The position numbers and the translations under genes were made by a program. Shown piece by piece: positions 48,513 through 57,596 of a stretch of 64,000 nucleotides of DNA. Below the pieces are notes generated by a model. It ran no database searches. It was not told the origin of the DNA and saw nothing but the letters and a program-made list of their open reading frames with translations. The DNA comes from Chryseobacterium panacisoli. Lineage in GTDB: Bacteria; Bacteroidota; Bacteroidia; Flavobacteriales; Weeksellaceae. The stretch is taken from NCBI RefSeq assembly GCF_008274625.1, contig NZ_VTRU01000001.1:868001-932000 (forward strand), given 5' to 3'. Position 1 is the stretch's first letter. Every line of letters starts with the position of its first letter.

Positions 48513-50615
48513 TTATCTTGGGAAAGCATTTGCCATTCCTCCGTCTACATTGATGATGTTTCCTGTGGTTTTATCTAAGATGGCAACGCACGCAAAAACT
48601 CCGTTTGCAATGTCTTCAGGAAGGATAATTTCGTTTAATAAATTTCTTTTTGCATAAAATGCCGGCAGTTCTTCAACAGAAATTCCGTTGGCTTTTGCAC
48701 GTCCTTCTGCCCAGGCTCCTTCCCAGATTTTACTTCCTACAATTACCCCGTCAGGATTTACAACATTTACTCGGATTTTATCTGTTGCCAATTCTGCTGC
48801 CAGTAATCTTGTCATATGCTGTTGAGCGGCTTTTGCAGTTCCGTATGCCACGTTATTCGGGCCGGCAACCAATCCGTTTTTACTTGCGATGTTAACAATA
48901 TCTCCTCCTAAGCCTTGCTTTTTCATGATTTCCACCCCATTTTTCACCATCAAAAACTGACCTTTTACCAAAACATCTTCCAGTAAATCCCAGTCTTTTG
49001 TAGTGGTATCTTCCAATGATTTGGAAATCGCTAAGCCAGCAGAATGAACAATGATATCTACTCCACCGAACGCTAAAACTGTGTCTTTAAAAGCATTAGC
49101 AATAGCCTCTTCATTAGTCACATCACAAGTAACCGCTACAGCCTGATCTTTGCTGTATTTTTCTGTAACAGAATCTAAAGTTTCCTGATTCAGGTCTGTA
49201 AAAACAACAACAGCACCTTCCTGAACCATTTTGTCTGCAATAGCCTGTCCGATTCCGCCTCCGGCTCCTGTAACAACAGCAATTTTTCTTGACAATGGCT
49301 TTTCTTTAGGCATTCTTTGAAGCTTAGCTTCTTCAAGCAACCAATATTCAATATCAAAAGCTTCCTGTCTTGGTAATGAAGTGTATTCTGAAATAGCTTC
49401 TGCTCCGCGCATTACGTTGATTGCATTGACGTAAAATTCGCTTGCCACACGGGTTGTCTGCTTATCTTTTGAGAAACTGAACATTCCTACTCCCGGATAA
49501 ATGATGATCACCGGATTCGGATCACGCATTGCAGGGCTGTTCGGGTGTTTACAGGTTTCATAATATTCTTTGTACTCCTGTCTGTACTGTTCGAAAAGAG
49601 GAGTTAGTTTTTCTAAAACAGCTTTAGCATCGCTTACATCTTCATTTTTATCTAAAGTTAAAACTAACGGCTGAATCTTAGTTCTTAAGAAATGATCCGG
49701 ACAAGAAGTTCCTAGTGGTGCCAAACGCTCCAAATCATTGCTGTTGATGTATTCCAAAACCACATCGCTGTCTGTGAAGTGCCCCACCATTCTGCTTTCG
49801 GAAGAAGCCAGGCCACGTAATAACGGCATCAGCTGAGCTGCTTTATTCTTACGCTCATCAGCAGGAAGAGATTCAACTTTCTGTCCACCGAAAACCTGTC
49901 CTTTTTCTCTAATTTTTTCAGCAATATATTCAGAAGCTCTTTCGATAACTTCCAAACTGTTGATGTAGCATTCGTAAGAAGTATCTCCCCAGGTAAATAA
50001 TCCGTGGCTTCCTAAAACAATTCCTCTGATCCCAGGGTTATCATTTAAACATTTTTCCAATTGTAATCCTAAGTCGAAACCCGGGCGCTGCCATGGAACC
50101 CAGCCCATTGTATCGCCCCAGATTTCCTTTGTGATTTTTTCACTGTCTTTTGCGGCCGCTACTGCAATTAAAGCATCCGGATGAAGGTGATCAATATGTT
50201 TGAATGGAAGTAAACCGTGTAAAGGTGTATCAATAGAAGGAGCTTTGCTTTCCAGGTCAAAAATACAGTGATTGAATAAGCCCACCATTCTGTCTTCATC
50301 TGCTAAGCCCTGGTACACATTTTTCAGGTTTCTCAATCTTTCTGTGTATAATCCGGCAATTCCTTTTCTTGTTAGTGTTCCGATGTCACCGCCCGAGCCT
50401 TTTACCCACATCACCTCAACTTCTTCGTTAGTTAACGGGTCTTTTTCAATGGTTTTGCAGCTTGTGTTACCCCCTCCGTAATTGGTAATTCTTAAATCTG
50501 CCCCTAATATATTTGAGCGGTATAAAAATAAAGCTACCTGATCATTTCCGAAAGATGCAGCTTTGTTTTCGTCCCATAAATAGTCTACGTATTTGAATGT
50601 TTTTACTTTTTCCAT
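48513..50615 (-). CDS. rhaEW: Bifunctional L-rhamnulose-1-phosphate aldolase / L-lactaldehyde dehydrogenase
   Basis: The 700-residue fusion has a class II aldolase/adducin domain (about 20-425; LRITNYGGGNTSCKT, VKGSGGDIGTLT, ALIAVAAAKDS, GIVLGSHGLFTWGDTSYECY with a metal His). A short-chain dehydrogenase domain follows (about 438-700; VTGAGGGIGQAIAD near 443, NIASKNG, YGTAKAA with Tyr and Lys near 589/593, and VDGGMANAFPR). The aldolase cleaves rhamnulose-1-phosphate to DHAP and L-lactaldehyde, and the dehydrogenase oxidises the aldehyde to L-lactate. This architecture is described as RhaEW in other phyla. A candidate promoter lies at 50645-50652. Confidence 0.93.
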   Translation of the reverse strand: MEKVKTFKYVDYLWDENKAASFGNDQVALFLYRSNILGADLRITNYGGGNTSCKTIEKDPLTNEEVEVMWVKGSGGDIGTLTRKGIAGLYTERLRNLKNVYQGLADEDRMVGLFNHCIFDLESKAPSIDTPLHGLLPFKHIDHLHPDALIAVAAAKDSEKITKEIWGDTMGWVPWQRPGFDLGLQLEKCLNDNPGIRGIVLGSHGLFTWGDTSYECYINSLEVIERASEYIAEKIREKGQVFGGQKVESLPADERKNKAAQLMPLLRGLASSESRMVGHFTDSDVVLEYINSNDLERLAPLGTSCPDHFLRTKIQPLVLTLDKNEDVSDAKAVLEKLTPLFEQYRQEYKEYYETCKHPNSPAMRDPNPVIIIYPGVGMFSFSKDKQTTRVASEFYVNAINVMRGAEAISEYTSLPRQEAFDIEYWLLEEAKLQRMPKEKPLSRKIAVVTGAGGGIGQAIADKMVQEGAVVVFTDLNQETLDSVTEKYSKDQAVAVTCDVTNEEAIANAFKDTVLAFGGVDIIVHSAGLAISKSLEDTTTKDWDLLEDVLVKGQFLMVKNGVEIMKKQGLGGDIVNIASKNGLVAGPNNVAYGTAKAAQQHMTRLLAAELATDKIRVNVVNPDGVIVGSKIWEGAWAEGRAKANGISVEELPAFYAKRNLLNEIILPEDIANGVFACVAILDKTTGNIINVDGGMANAFPR

Positions 50616-50644
50616 TGGTTTACTTATATTTCTGAATTTCTATC

Positions 50645-50706
50645 CAAAATTAGACTGTAATATTTTTTACAGCATCCCGTACTATACTGGTAAATACTGT
50701 ATTTAA
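50645..50706 (-). promoter_or_regulatory. Candidate promoter and operator of rhaEW
   Basis: The minus strand has TAATTTTG (50652-50645), a full -7 match about 30 bases before the start. Upstream lies ACTATACTGGTAAATACTGTA (50681-50701), with ATACTG repeated at a ten-base pitch. No clear -33 element is present. Confidence 0.4.
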
Positions 50707-50890
50707 AGATAAATTAACATTTGAATCTTTGCCAGTCAATTCATCTTTATAAAACAATCCGGCTGAGGATATTTATAATTAATATTTTGTGATTAAAAAT
50801 GTTGGTTGAAAAATTTAACCATTAATAAAATGTCAGCAGTCAGAAATTCATTTAGTTAATAGTTAAAATATACTTTAAGTGTTAATCTGA

Positions 50891-52969
50891 TTAGTATCCG
50901 GGAAGCTGAGACAGATTTGGATTATCAACCAACGGATGACCTGCCGACTGTGCGGCAAAAGGCAATAATTCTGTTTTATTGGGTACAAATCCGTAGAAAA
51001 GACCATCTCCTCCACCTTCAATCCAGTTCGGATATACTCCTCCGTTTTCGGCTGAACCGGTTGGTTTGGTATAGATGATATTACCGATCTGAAGCTGGCC
51101 TGCAGCAGCTCCTATGAATCCGGCTGTCCTTTTTGCATTGCTGTTAAATGTACTGTTATAAGCCTGGAACATATTCGCAGGATACCATTTGTCATCTATT
51201 GTAGTGGTTTGTCCGTGTGCTACTGCAATACCTCTTAATGCTGTCTGGTAATTCGCGAAACCTGTAGAACTCGTCGGAACATTAGTGATTACTGCCATTT
51301 CTGCAGGGTCTGTAATATCAATATATTTCAATGCTAAAAACGGATCACCATAAATCTGCGCATTTTTTTCTAGTTTATAAAGTCTGTAAACAGGTGTATT
51401 GGCATAGGCTCCTGTTTTGTTTGACAAGTTTTTCATCGCCTGTTTTGTCGCTTCAATTTCACTTGCCAAACGATTCATACGGATCAGATCTGTACGAAGA
51501 TTAAACTCTCCTGCAAATTCCCATTTACGCTCCTGAACAATAGCGGCTTCAAATGCCTGCTGACCAGACGGAGCCGGCACAGCACCTATTCCTGCACGGT
51601 TTCTTACCTGCATTAAAGCAGAAATTCCTGCAGCAGTAGGTCCTCCGTTTAGATAGTTTTGAGTTTCTGCATACATTAATAAAACATCTGCATATCTTAA
51701 CACAGGAATATTTAAATTACGTGCATCAGCCGCCTGCGGAGCCACACACCACCCCATCCTGAATTTACCTGACAGGATGCAGGAAAATGTAGTTCCGGCA
51801 TTCACCCAGGTGTCACTTGCATTACCATTATTTAAGAAATATACACTGTAAGAAGTACAAGAAACATCTCTGCGCGTATCTCCCTGATTAAAAGACAAAT
51901 AATAGCTAGGAAGAATAAATTGTAATGCCTTTCTTGACCCGTACGTTCCCCCACGAGAACCTTCATTGGCATAGACTCCGAAAGCCGAATTTGTATTTGC
52001 CCCGTATTCCGCAACCTGCCAAAGAATTTCTGAGTTGGTCACTGAAAATTTTCTTTGACAGAAATTGAACCACAAGGCTTCAAAACCACTTTTGCCCCCC
52101 TGAGCCTGAACCAGAGAATTGGCGCCTCCGTTAATAACAGCAGCACAGGCATTATCCGCAATCTGATATAATTGTTGAATCCTACTGTTATCATTGCGAC
52201 GCGACATCATGGCTCCGCTTCCTGTATTCAGGTCCCAACGAAGAGAGTATCCTGCTGCATACAGAGCAATTCTTGCCAATAGGGCATTGACTCCATGTTT
52301 TGTTAAACGTTCTGTTGTTGCATATCCGCTTTGCCCAAAACTTGGAATGTTTGCTACAGATTCCTGAAGATCAGCAATGATATGATCATAAATTTCGTCT
52401 CTTGAAGTACGTTTTGGATATAATGTATTCGGATCATTCGGATCCATCTCATCCAAAGGTTTAAAAACTGAAGGAACGTCTCCGTAAACACGAATTAAAT
52501 TATAATAACAAAATGCACGGATGGCCTTAACTTCAGCCAATAAAGCATCACGTTTTGGGCTTGCTTCCATTTTGCTTAATCCGCTGACTGCAATATTGGT
52601 TCTTTCAATAACTGCATACATCGCAGAGTAAATCCCCGTTACCGTATTAGGAGTATACGCATCATATTGATAGTTGGCAATATTATATTTGGAATTATTG
52701 GTAGAGCCATCTTCTGAAGAGTGGGTTACTGTATCTCCGGCTCCTAACTGATAATACATTTCAGTCGGAACAATACCTCTGTAACAGCCCAGAACAAACA
52801 TTTCTGCAGTATCTATATTTTTAAATACGGATTCTGTATCCAATGAATTGTAAGCGGGTTGATCCAGAAAATCGTCACTGCATGAATTCATCGCTAAAAC
52901 AGCAACGAAAATTGAGGGAAGAATGATTAATTTTCTTAAAAACACGGGAGTATTATATATATTTTTCAT
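50891..52969 (-). CDS. SusD/RagB-family outer membrane lipoprotein
   Basis: The 692-residue product has a lipobox LAMNSC (Cys30) and SusD features. These are CSDDFLDQPAYNSLDTESVFKN after the signal, AEVKAIRAFCYYNLIRVYGDVPSVFKP near 135-160 in the TPR-like core, YADVLLMYAETQNYLNGG near 420 and RKWEFAGEFNLRTDLIRM near 475. It sits on the cell surface as the glycan-binding lid of the SusC partner whose gene ends 19 bases upstream. It is longer than typical SusD (about 550), with an extended C-terminus. The substrate is inferred to be RG-I fragments. Confidence 0.93.
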   Translation of the reverse strand: MKNIYNTPVFLRKLIILPSIFVAVLAMNSCSDDFLDQPAYNSLDTESVFKNIDTAEMFVLGCYRGIVPTEMYYQLGAGDTVTHSSEDGSTNNSKYNIANYQYDAYTPNTVTGIYSAMYAVIERTNIAVSGLSKMEASPKRDALLAEVKAIRAFCYYNLIRVYGDVPSVFKPLDEMDPNDPNTLYPKRTSRDEIYDHIIADLQESVANIPSFGQSGYATTERLTKHGVNALLARIALYAAGYSLRWDLNTGSGAMMSRRNDNSRIQQLYQIADNACAAVINGGANSLVQAQGGKSGFEALWFNFCQRKFSVTNSEILWQVAEYGANTNSAFGVYANEGSRGGTYGSRKALQFILPSYYLSFNQGDTRRDVSCTSYSVYFLNNGNASDTWVNAGTTFSCILSGKFRMGWCVAPQAADARNLNIPVLRYADVLLMYAETQNYLNGGPTAAGISALMQVRNRAGIGAVPAPSGQQAFEAAIVQERKWEFAGEFNLRTDLIRMNRLASEIEATKQAMKNLSNKTGAYANTPVYRLYKLEKNAQIYGDPFLALKYIDITDPAEMAVITNVPTSSTGFANYQTALRGIAVAHGQTTTIDDKWYPANMFQAYNSTFNSNAKRTAGFIGAAAGQLQIGNIIYTKPTGSAENGGVYPNWIEGGGDGLFYGFVPNKTELLPFAAQSAGHPLVDNPNLSQLPGY

Positions 52970-52988
52970 GATTTTAAATATTACATCA

Positions 52989-55900
52989 TTAGAAAGTTAA
53001 ATTAAGACCAAGAACATAGCTTCTTGAACGGGGATACGTAGAACTGTCGTACCCAGGTGTGACAGTCACCCCGCTTGCCGCAGAAACTTCAGGGTCATAA
53101 CCTGAATAACCTGTAATCGTCGCCAAATTATTAACGGTAAAATAGATACGGGCATTAGACAGCATCACTTTATTCAAAAATTCTTTAGGAAAAGAATACC
53201 CCAATGTTACCTGGGCAATTCTCAGATAAGAACCGTTTTCTACATAGTATGATGATGGATAGGCAATATTTGAAGTGTTTGTATTGCTTAAGCTCCAAAG
53301 GCTTGAATCTTCGTTTGGATTCAGTTCTTTTAATCTTACTAAATTGGTTGTTGCCTGCCCCGTATTAGGATCAATCAAATGGTAATAATTGTTTCCGAAT
53401 TCTGAAGGAACATTCTGGAACATTGCATATGGACTTAAACTTTGTTTAGTCGCATTATAAATATCATTCCCGACGCTAAATTTCATAAATACAGCCAGGT
53501 CAAAACCTTTGTAAGAGAAATTATTACTGATTCCCCCGATAAAGTCCGGAGTACCGTTACCGATCTTCTGCATTTTTCTTGTAAACTGATCTCCTGCTTC
53601 ATTATCAGCAGCAAATTTCATATCACCCGGTTTAGGAGTTCCGGTTGCAGGTTTTACAACACCCGGCTTTAAGGTTAAAGATCCGTCCGGATTTTGGGTA
53701 AAATCGTCCGTAGTATAGACTCCCTGATAAACATACCCGTACATATCGCCCAGCTCTTCTCCTACCGTTGCATAGTAGGTCACCATTCCTGTTCTGCTGC
53801 CTCCAACACTAAACTGTCTGTCCTGTCTTCCGTCTTCAAGGGAAAGAACTTTAGATTTATTGAAAGAAATATTAAAATCTGTAGTCCATCTGAAGTTTTC
53901 TGATTTTAAATTCACTGTATTTAATGTGAATTCCATCCCTCTGTTTCTCATAGAGCCGATATTCTGATATTGTCTTGAATATCCTGAAGAAACGGGAAGT
54001 ACACTTTCAAGCAGCATTTTGCTTACGTTATTATTGTACCATTCGGAAGTCAGTTTAATTCTGTTATTAAAAAAAGCGAGATCTACCCCAATATTGGTCG
54101 TTCTCAGTTCTTCCCACTGAAGGTCTCTGTTTCCCCAGTTTGTACTTGTAACGTATGCCGGATATCCCTGAGTATTATTTATTGGATAATCTGTAAGTAA
54201 GACATTGGTTCTCCACAGGTTATTAGCGACCCCATTATTACCGGTTACCCCATATTCAATTCTTAATTTAAAATCATTAACAATTTTATCGATCTTATGA
54301 TCCTGCCAGAAATTTTCCTGGGAAACACGCCATGCACCCGCTACAGATGGAAAATATCCCCAGCGGGAACCTTCTGCAAATTTTGAAGAACCATCCGCAC
54401 GTATTGTTCCTGTAATTAAATAACGATTATCATAATTATAATTCACACGGGCAAAATAGGAAAGTAAGCTCATGCTCGATCTGTCGGTATTTTTATCTGC
54501 CACCGTTGCATTGGCAATATCATCCAGTCCGAAATTAGGATATGGAAATTTGGTAAGCTTCATGCTGCTTCCTTCGGATTCTTCATACCAGATTTCGTTC
54601 CCGATTAAAGCATTTACTTTGTGTTTTTCACCAAAAGTTTTATTATAATTTAAAGTATTGGTGATCTGATAACGGAGTGTTTCTGCATTGGCAATACTTC
54701 CGTTGATTCCTGTATTGATAGGATCTGTAAGAAACGCACGGGAATTCCTGTCTGAAAATGATGTTGATTTGCTGTTGGTCCAGCTATATTGTCCGGCAGT
54801 TCTCCATGTGAAGTTTTTCAGGAAGTCAAATTCTACACCTGCGTTGGCTAGAAATGTTCTGGTACGCTTGTTTGAAGTTGAAGCCTGGGTTTCTATGTAT
54901 GGATTTTCTGTATCAAAACCAGAATCCAAAGCTGAAAAATCCGGGAAGGTCTGAGTATTGAACAAACGGTCCTGAGTAAATAATGTACCTCCGGTAATAG
55001 GCTGGAGAAGAATTTTTTTCATTCCTGAATAAGCACCTCCACCGTTTACAGAATTGTTTGTAAACATGGTATTGAAATCTACTCTTACTCCTTTATACAA
55101 TTCTGAATTGATATTGGCACGTAACGAATTTCTTGTCTCGCTGTAGTTTTGAAGCAATCCATCCTGTTTATTGTAATTATAACTGATGAATGCCTGTGTT
55201 TTATCATTTCCTACAGAAACATTTACATTGTGGTTTTGAGTTAACCCTGTTCCTCCCAGCATTTTTTCCTGCCAGTCTAATGCGGAAGCCGATCCATAGC
55301 GATTGGCAATTCTCTGATAGGCTTCAGAATAAAATCCCGGTGAATCAGTCCCCAGATTATTATCAAAAACATTACTCCATGCTGATGGCTTAGACTGAAG
55401 AACTCCCAATTCGTACTGATACTTTACATATTGTTCCACATTGGAGAGCATATCCAGTTTCTTTGAAAGCATATCAAATGACATGAAAGTATTGTAGGTG
55501 ATAATTGTTTTTCCTTTTTTTCCGCTTTTAGTTTTAATAACAATAATACCGTTGGAACCGCGGGCTCCGTAAATGGCAATGGCAGAAGCTCCTTTCAGTA
55601 CATCGATACTTTCAATATCATTAGGATTAATCACATTCAAAGCATTATCCAGTTGGAAACCGTCTACAATATACAGCGGATCGGAACTTTGCGTAATGGA
55701 AGAGCCCCCTCTGATTGTAACGTTGGCATTGGCTCCCGGAGCACCGCCGGCTGTCACGATATTAAGTCCTGATGCTCTTCCCTGCAGCGCCTGTAAAGCA
55801 TTCATTGCCGGTGTAGCTGCCAAATCTTTTGCAGAAACTGAAGAAACAGATCCTGTTAAGTCTGACTTCTTAACTTTACCATAACCGATAACGACCACTT

Positions 55901-56027
55901 CCTCAATATCTTTTGTGTTTTTCACAGAATCATTTACCGCCTTTTGCCCCCAGACAAAACTTGTTGAAAGCATAAATGCCGGAAAGACGATTCGCTTTAT
56001 ATTTTTATGTTTAACTATTAAAGACAT
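52989..56027 (-). CDS. SusC/RagA-family TonB-dependent transporter
   Basis: The 1012-residue product has a signal peptide ending near SFVWGQ, then EEVVVIGYGKVKKSDLTGSVSSVSAKDL (TonB box and plug start). Further plug motifs are VTIRGGSSITQSSDPLYIVDGF and SIDVLKGASAIAIYGARGSNGIIVIKTK, and the barrel ends in a terminal Phe (LGLNLTF). The N-terminal carboxypeptidase-D-like domain common in SusC proteins is absent. It imports oligosaccharides through the outer membrane with the SusD lipoprotein encoded 19 bases downstream. By neighbourhood the substrate is RG-I derived. Confidence 0.94.
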   Translation of the reverse strand: MSLIVKHKNIKRIVFPAFMLSTSFVWGQKAVNDSVKNTKDIEEVVVIGYGKVKKSDLTGSVSSVSAKDLAATPAMNALQALQGRASGLNIVTAGGAPGANANVTIRGGSSITQSSDPLYIVDGFQLDNALNVINPNDIESIDVLKGASAIAIYGARGSNGIIVIKTKSGKKGKTIITYNTFMSFDMLSKKLDMLSNVEQYVKYQYELGVLQSKPSAWSNVFDNNLGTDSPGFYSEAYQRIANRYGSASALDWQEKMLGGTGLTQNHNVNVSVGNDKTQAFISYNYNKQDGLLQNYSETRNSLRANINSELYKGVRVDFNTMFTNNSVNGGGAYSGMKKILLQPITGGTLFTQDRLFNTQTFPDFSALDSGFDTENPYIETQASTSNKRTRTFLANAGVEFDFLKNFTWRTAGQYSWTNSKSTSFSDRNSRAFLTDPINTGINGSIANAETLRYQITNTLNYNKTFGEKHKVNALIGNEIWYEESEGSSMKLTKFPYPNFGLDDIANATVADKNTDRSSMSLLSYFARVNYNYDNRYLITGTIRADGSSKFAEGSRWGYFPSVAGAWRVSQENFWQDHKIDKIVNDFKLRIEYGVTGNNGVANNLWRTNVLLTDYPINNTQGYPAYVTSTNWGNRDLQWEELRTTNIGVDLAFFNNRIKLTSEWYNNNVSKMLLESVLPVSSGYSRQYQNIGSMRNRGMEFTLNTVNLKSENFRWTTDFNISFNKSKVLSLEDGRQDRQFSVGGSRTGMVTYYATVGEELGDMYGYVYQGVYTTDDFTQNPDGSLTLKPGVVKPATGTPKPGDMKFAADNEAGDQFTRKMQKIGNGTPDFIGGISNNFSYKGFDLAVFMKFSVGNDIYNATKQSLSPYAMFQNVPSEFGNNYYHLIDPNTGQATTNLVRLKELNPNEDSSLWSLSNTNTSNIAYPSSYYVENGSYLRIAQVTLGYSFPKEFLNKVMLSNARIYFTVNNLATITGYSGYDPEVSAASGVTVTPGYDSSTYPRSRSYVLGLNLTF

Positions 56028-56265
56028 ATCTTAATTTTTATGTTACCAAAATACACCGTTACAAAAACCCGGGCATCCTGCAATATCCTGTATTGAAATA
56101 TTCAATAATTCACTATAATTAACTGTAATATTTAAGTTATATTTTAAAATAAACAATAAAACAATTGTAAATCATCAACTATTTAACGAAATACTTAACT
56201 AAACCGTGAATTAAAAAACTCCTTTTTTAATGAACACTTCCTTTTACAGTTAAATTGCTTTTAAT
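56028..56265. other. susC upstream region
   Basis: This AT-rich region between the rhaT terminator and the susC start has no ORF. It contains an inverted repeat at 56091-56107 (listed separately). The closest -7 sequence is imperfect, so the susC promoter cannot be fixed. Confidence 0.45.
56091..56107 (-). promoter_or_regulatory. Inverted repeat upstream of susC
   Basis: TATTGAA and TTCAATA form perfect seven-base arms around ATA, 64-80 bases before the susC start. This is a possible regulator site; AT-rich chance occurrence cannot be excluded. Confidence 0.35.
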
Positions 56266-56296
56266 AAAAAGACACTGATTTTTTCAGTGCCTTTAA
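56266..56296 (-). terminator. Terminator after rhaT
   Basis: The minus-strand stem AAAGGCACTGA/TCAGTGTCTTT with one mismatch is followed by a T-rich run. It lies 63 bases past the rhaT stop. Confidence 0.75.
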
Positions 56297-56358
56297 GAGA
56301 GCTGAAATTCTAACTCTGAAACTATATGAATGGATGAATGTGAAATTGTAAATGAAGT

Positions 56359-57447
56359 TTATCGTAAAGAATTTCCATAACCTACAATCAAAATAGAGAT
56401 AAACATCACGACCATTCCGACAGAAATAGTTATAATTGTTTTTTTGGAAACTCCCTTCCATTCTTTGATAATAATACCCCATAAATTAGCAATGAAAATA
56501 ATAAAGGCCATGTGTAAAATCCATGAGCTGGCACCATTTCCCATTTTACTTTCGCCCATACCGTAAAAGAAGAACTGTAAAAACCACATGGTTCCGGCAA
56601 GCGCACAGAAAATCAGATTGCGTACAACCGGTACGTTTCTTTTAGTATAATCGGTATAGGATTTATTCTTAACAGCTAAATACAAACACCCAATCAGATT
56701 GACTGCCATACCGCCCCAAAGAACAACAACATAGGTTACATTATTCTGAAAAAGGAATTCTCCCTGGTCCGGATTTGCTATTTTCCAGGCTTCATTGGCT
56801 GCAATTGCCATTGGCTTTCCAGCTTCCAGACCGAAGTTGAAGCATGCGCTTAAAACCCCGGATATGATGGAAACAATTAATCCCAGTCCGAATTTATATT
56901 CCGTTTTTACTTCTACCCCATGAGGATCTATTGAATCGGTTTGTAATTCTTTTTCTTTCATCATTCCTGCTTTTCCGCTGATGATGATTCCGATAACACA
57001 GACCAGAAGCCCTAGTAAAACAAACTGTCCCCATCGGCTGGAAAATAGCAAACCTATATTGTCTTTTCCTGTTTGCGGAGAAAATTCATAATAAATAGAA
57101 GGAACGAGTGATCCAAACACCATACAAAGCCCCAAAATAATGCTGCTTCCGAGCGCTACGCCCAGATATCTAACGCCCAAACCATAAGTAAAACCACCAA
57201 TTCCCCACAAAGCACCAAACAAAAACGTCAGTCCCAATATGGAAGTGCTTTCATTCTGAATGATTTCCCAAAAACCAGGAATGGTAAGAAATGCTGCCAG
57301 CGGCGGAACGATGATCCAGGAAAAAATGCCTCCTATTAACCAATAGGTTTCCCAGGACCAGCCTTTTACTTTTTTGTAGGGCAAATAAAAGCTCCCTGAA
57401 GAGAAACCTCCTAAGAAGTGGAAAAAAACTCCTAATAATGCATTCAT
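56359..57447 (-). CDS. rhaT: L-rhamnose/proton symporter RhaT-like transporter
   Basis: The 362-residue inner-membrane protein has ten or so membrane helices of the DMT type and RhaT-specific segments: FFHFLGGFSSGSFYLPYKKVKGWSWETYWLIGGIFSWIIVPPLAA near the start, LFGALWGIGGFTYGLGVRYLGVALGSSIILGLCMVFGSLVPSIYY near 85-130 and SGVLSACFNFGLEAGKPM near 200. It imports L-rhamnose with H+. The upstream region has the ATCGATT palindrome at 57485. A terminator separates it from susC, so it is its own transcript. Confidence 0.93.
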   Translation of the reverse strand: MNALLGVFFHFLGGFSSGSFYLPYKKVKGWSWETYWLIGGIFSWIIVPPLAAFLTIPGFWEIIQNESTSILGLTFLFGALWGIGGFTYGLGVRYLGVALGSSIILGLCMVFGSLVPSIYYEFSPQTGKDNIGLLFSSRWGQFVLLGLLVCVIGIIISGKAGMMKEKELQTDSIDPHGVEVKTEYKFGLGLIVSIISGVLSACFNFGLEAGKPMAIAANEAWKIANPDQGEFLFQNNVTYVVVLWGGMAVNLIGCLYLAVKNKSYTDYTKRNVPVVRNLIFCALAGTMWFLQFFFYGMGESKMGNGASSWILHMAFIIFIANLWGIIIKEWKGVSKKTIITISVGMVVMFISILIVGYGNSLR

Positions 57448-57484
57448 AATTTATCTTATGGATTGAATTTGAAAATTAATACTA

Positions 57485-57500
57485 TGAAATCGATTGCGCA
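57485..57500 (-). promoter_or_regulatory. CG-centred operator candidate upstream of rhaT
   Basis: TGAAATCGATTGCGCA shares the 12-base ATCGATTGCGCA with the site before the PL11 gene at 60694-60705. It lies 38 bases before the rhaT start. Confidence 0.55.
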
Positions 57501-57596
57501 TCTTGTAGTGTCATGTTGTCATATTAGTTTCTTAACGCTCCTGCTTCCTAAGTCAAGAATGTTAACTCAATGAATATCACACTTGTCAATATTCGC

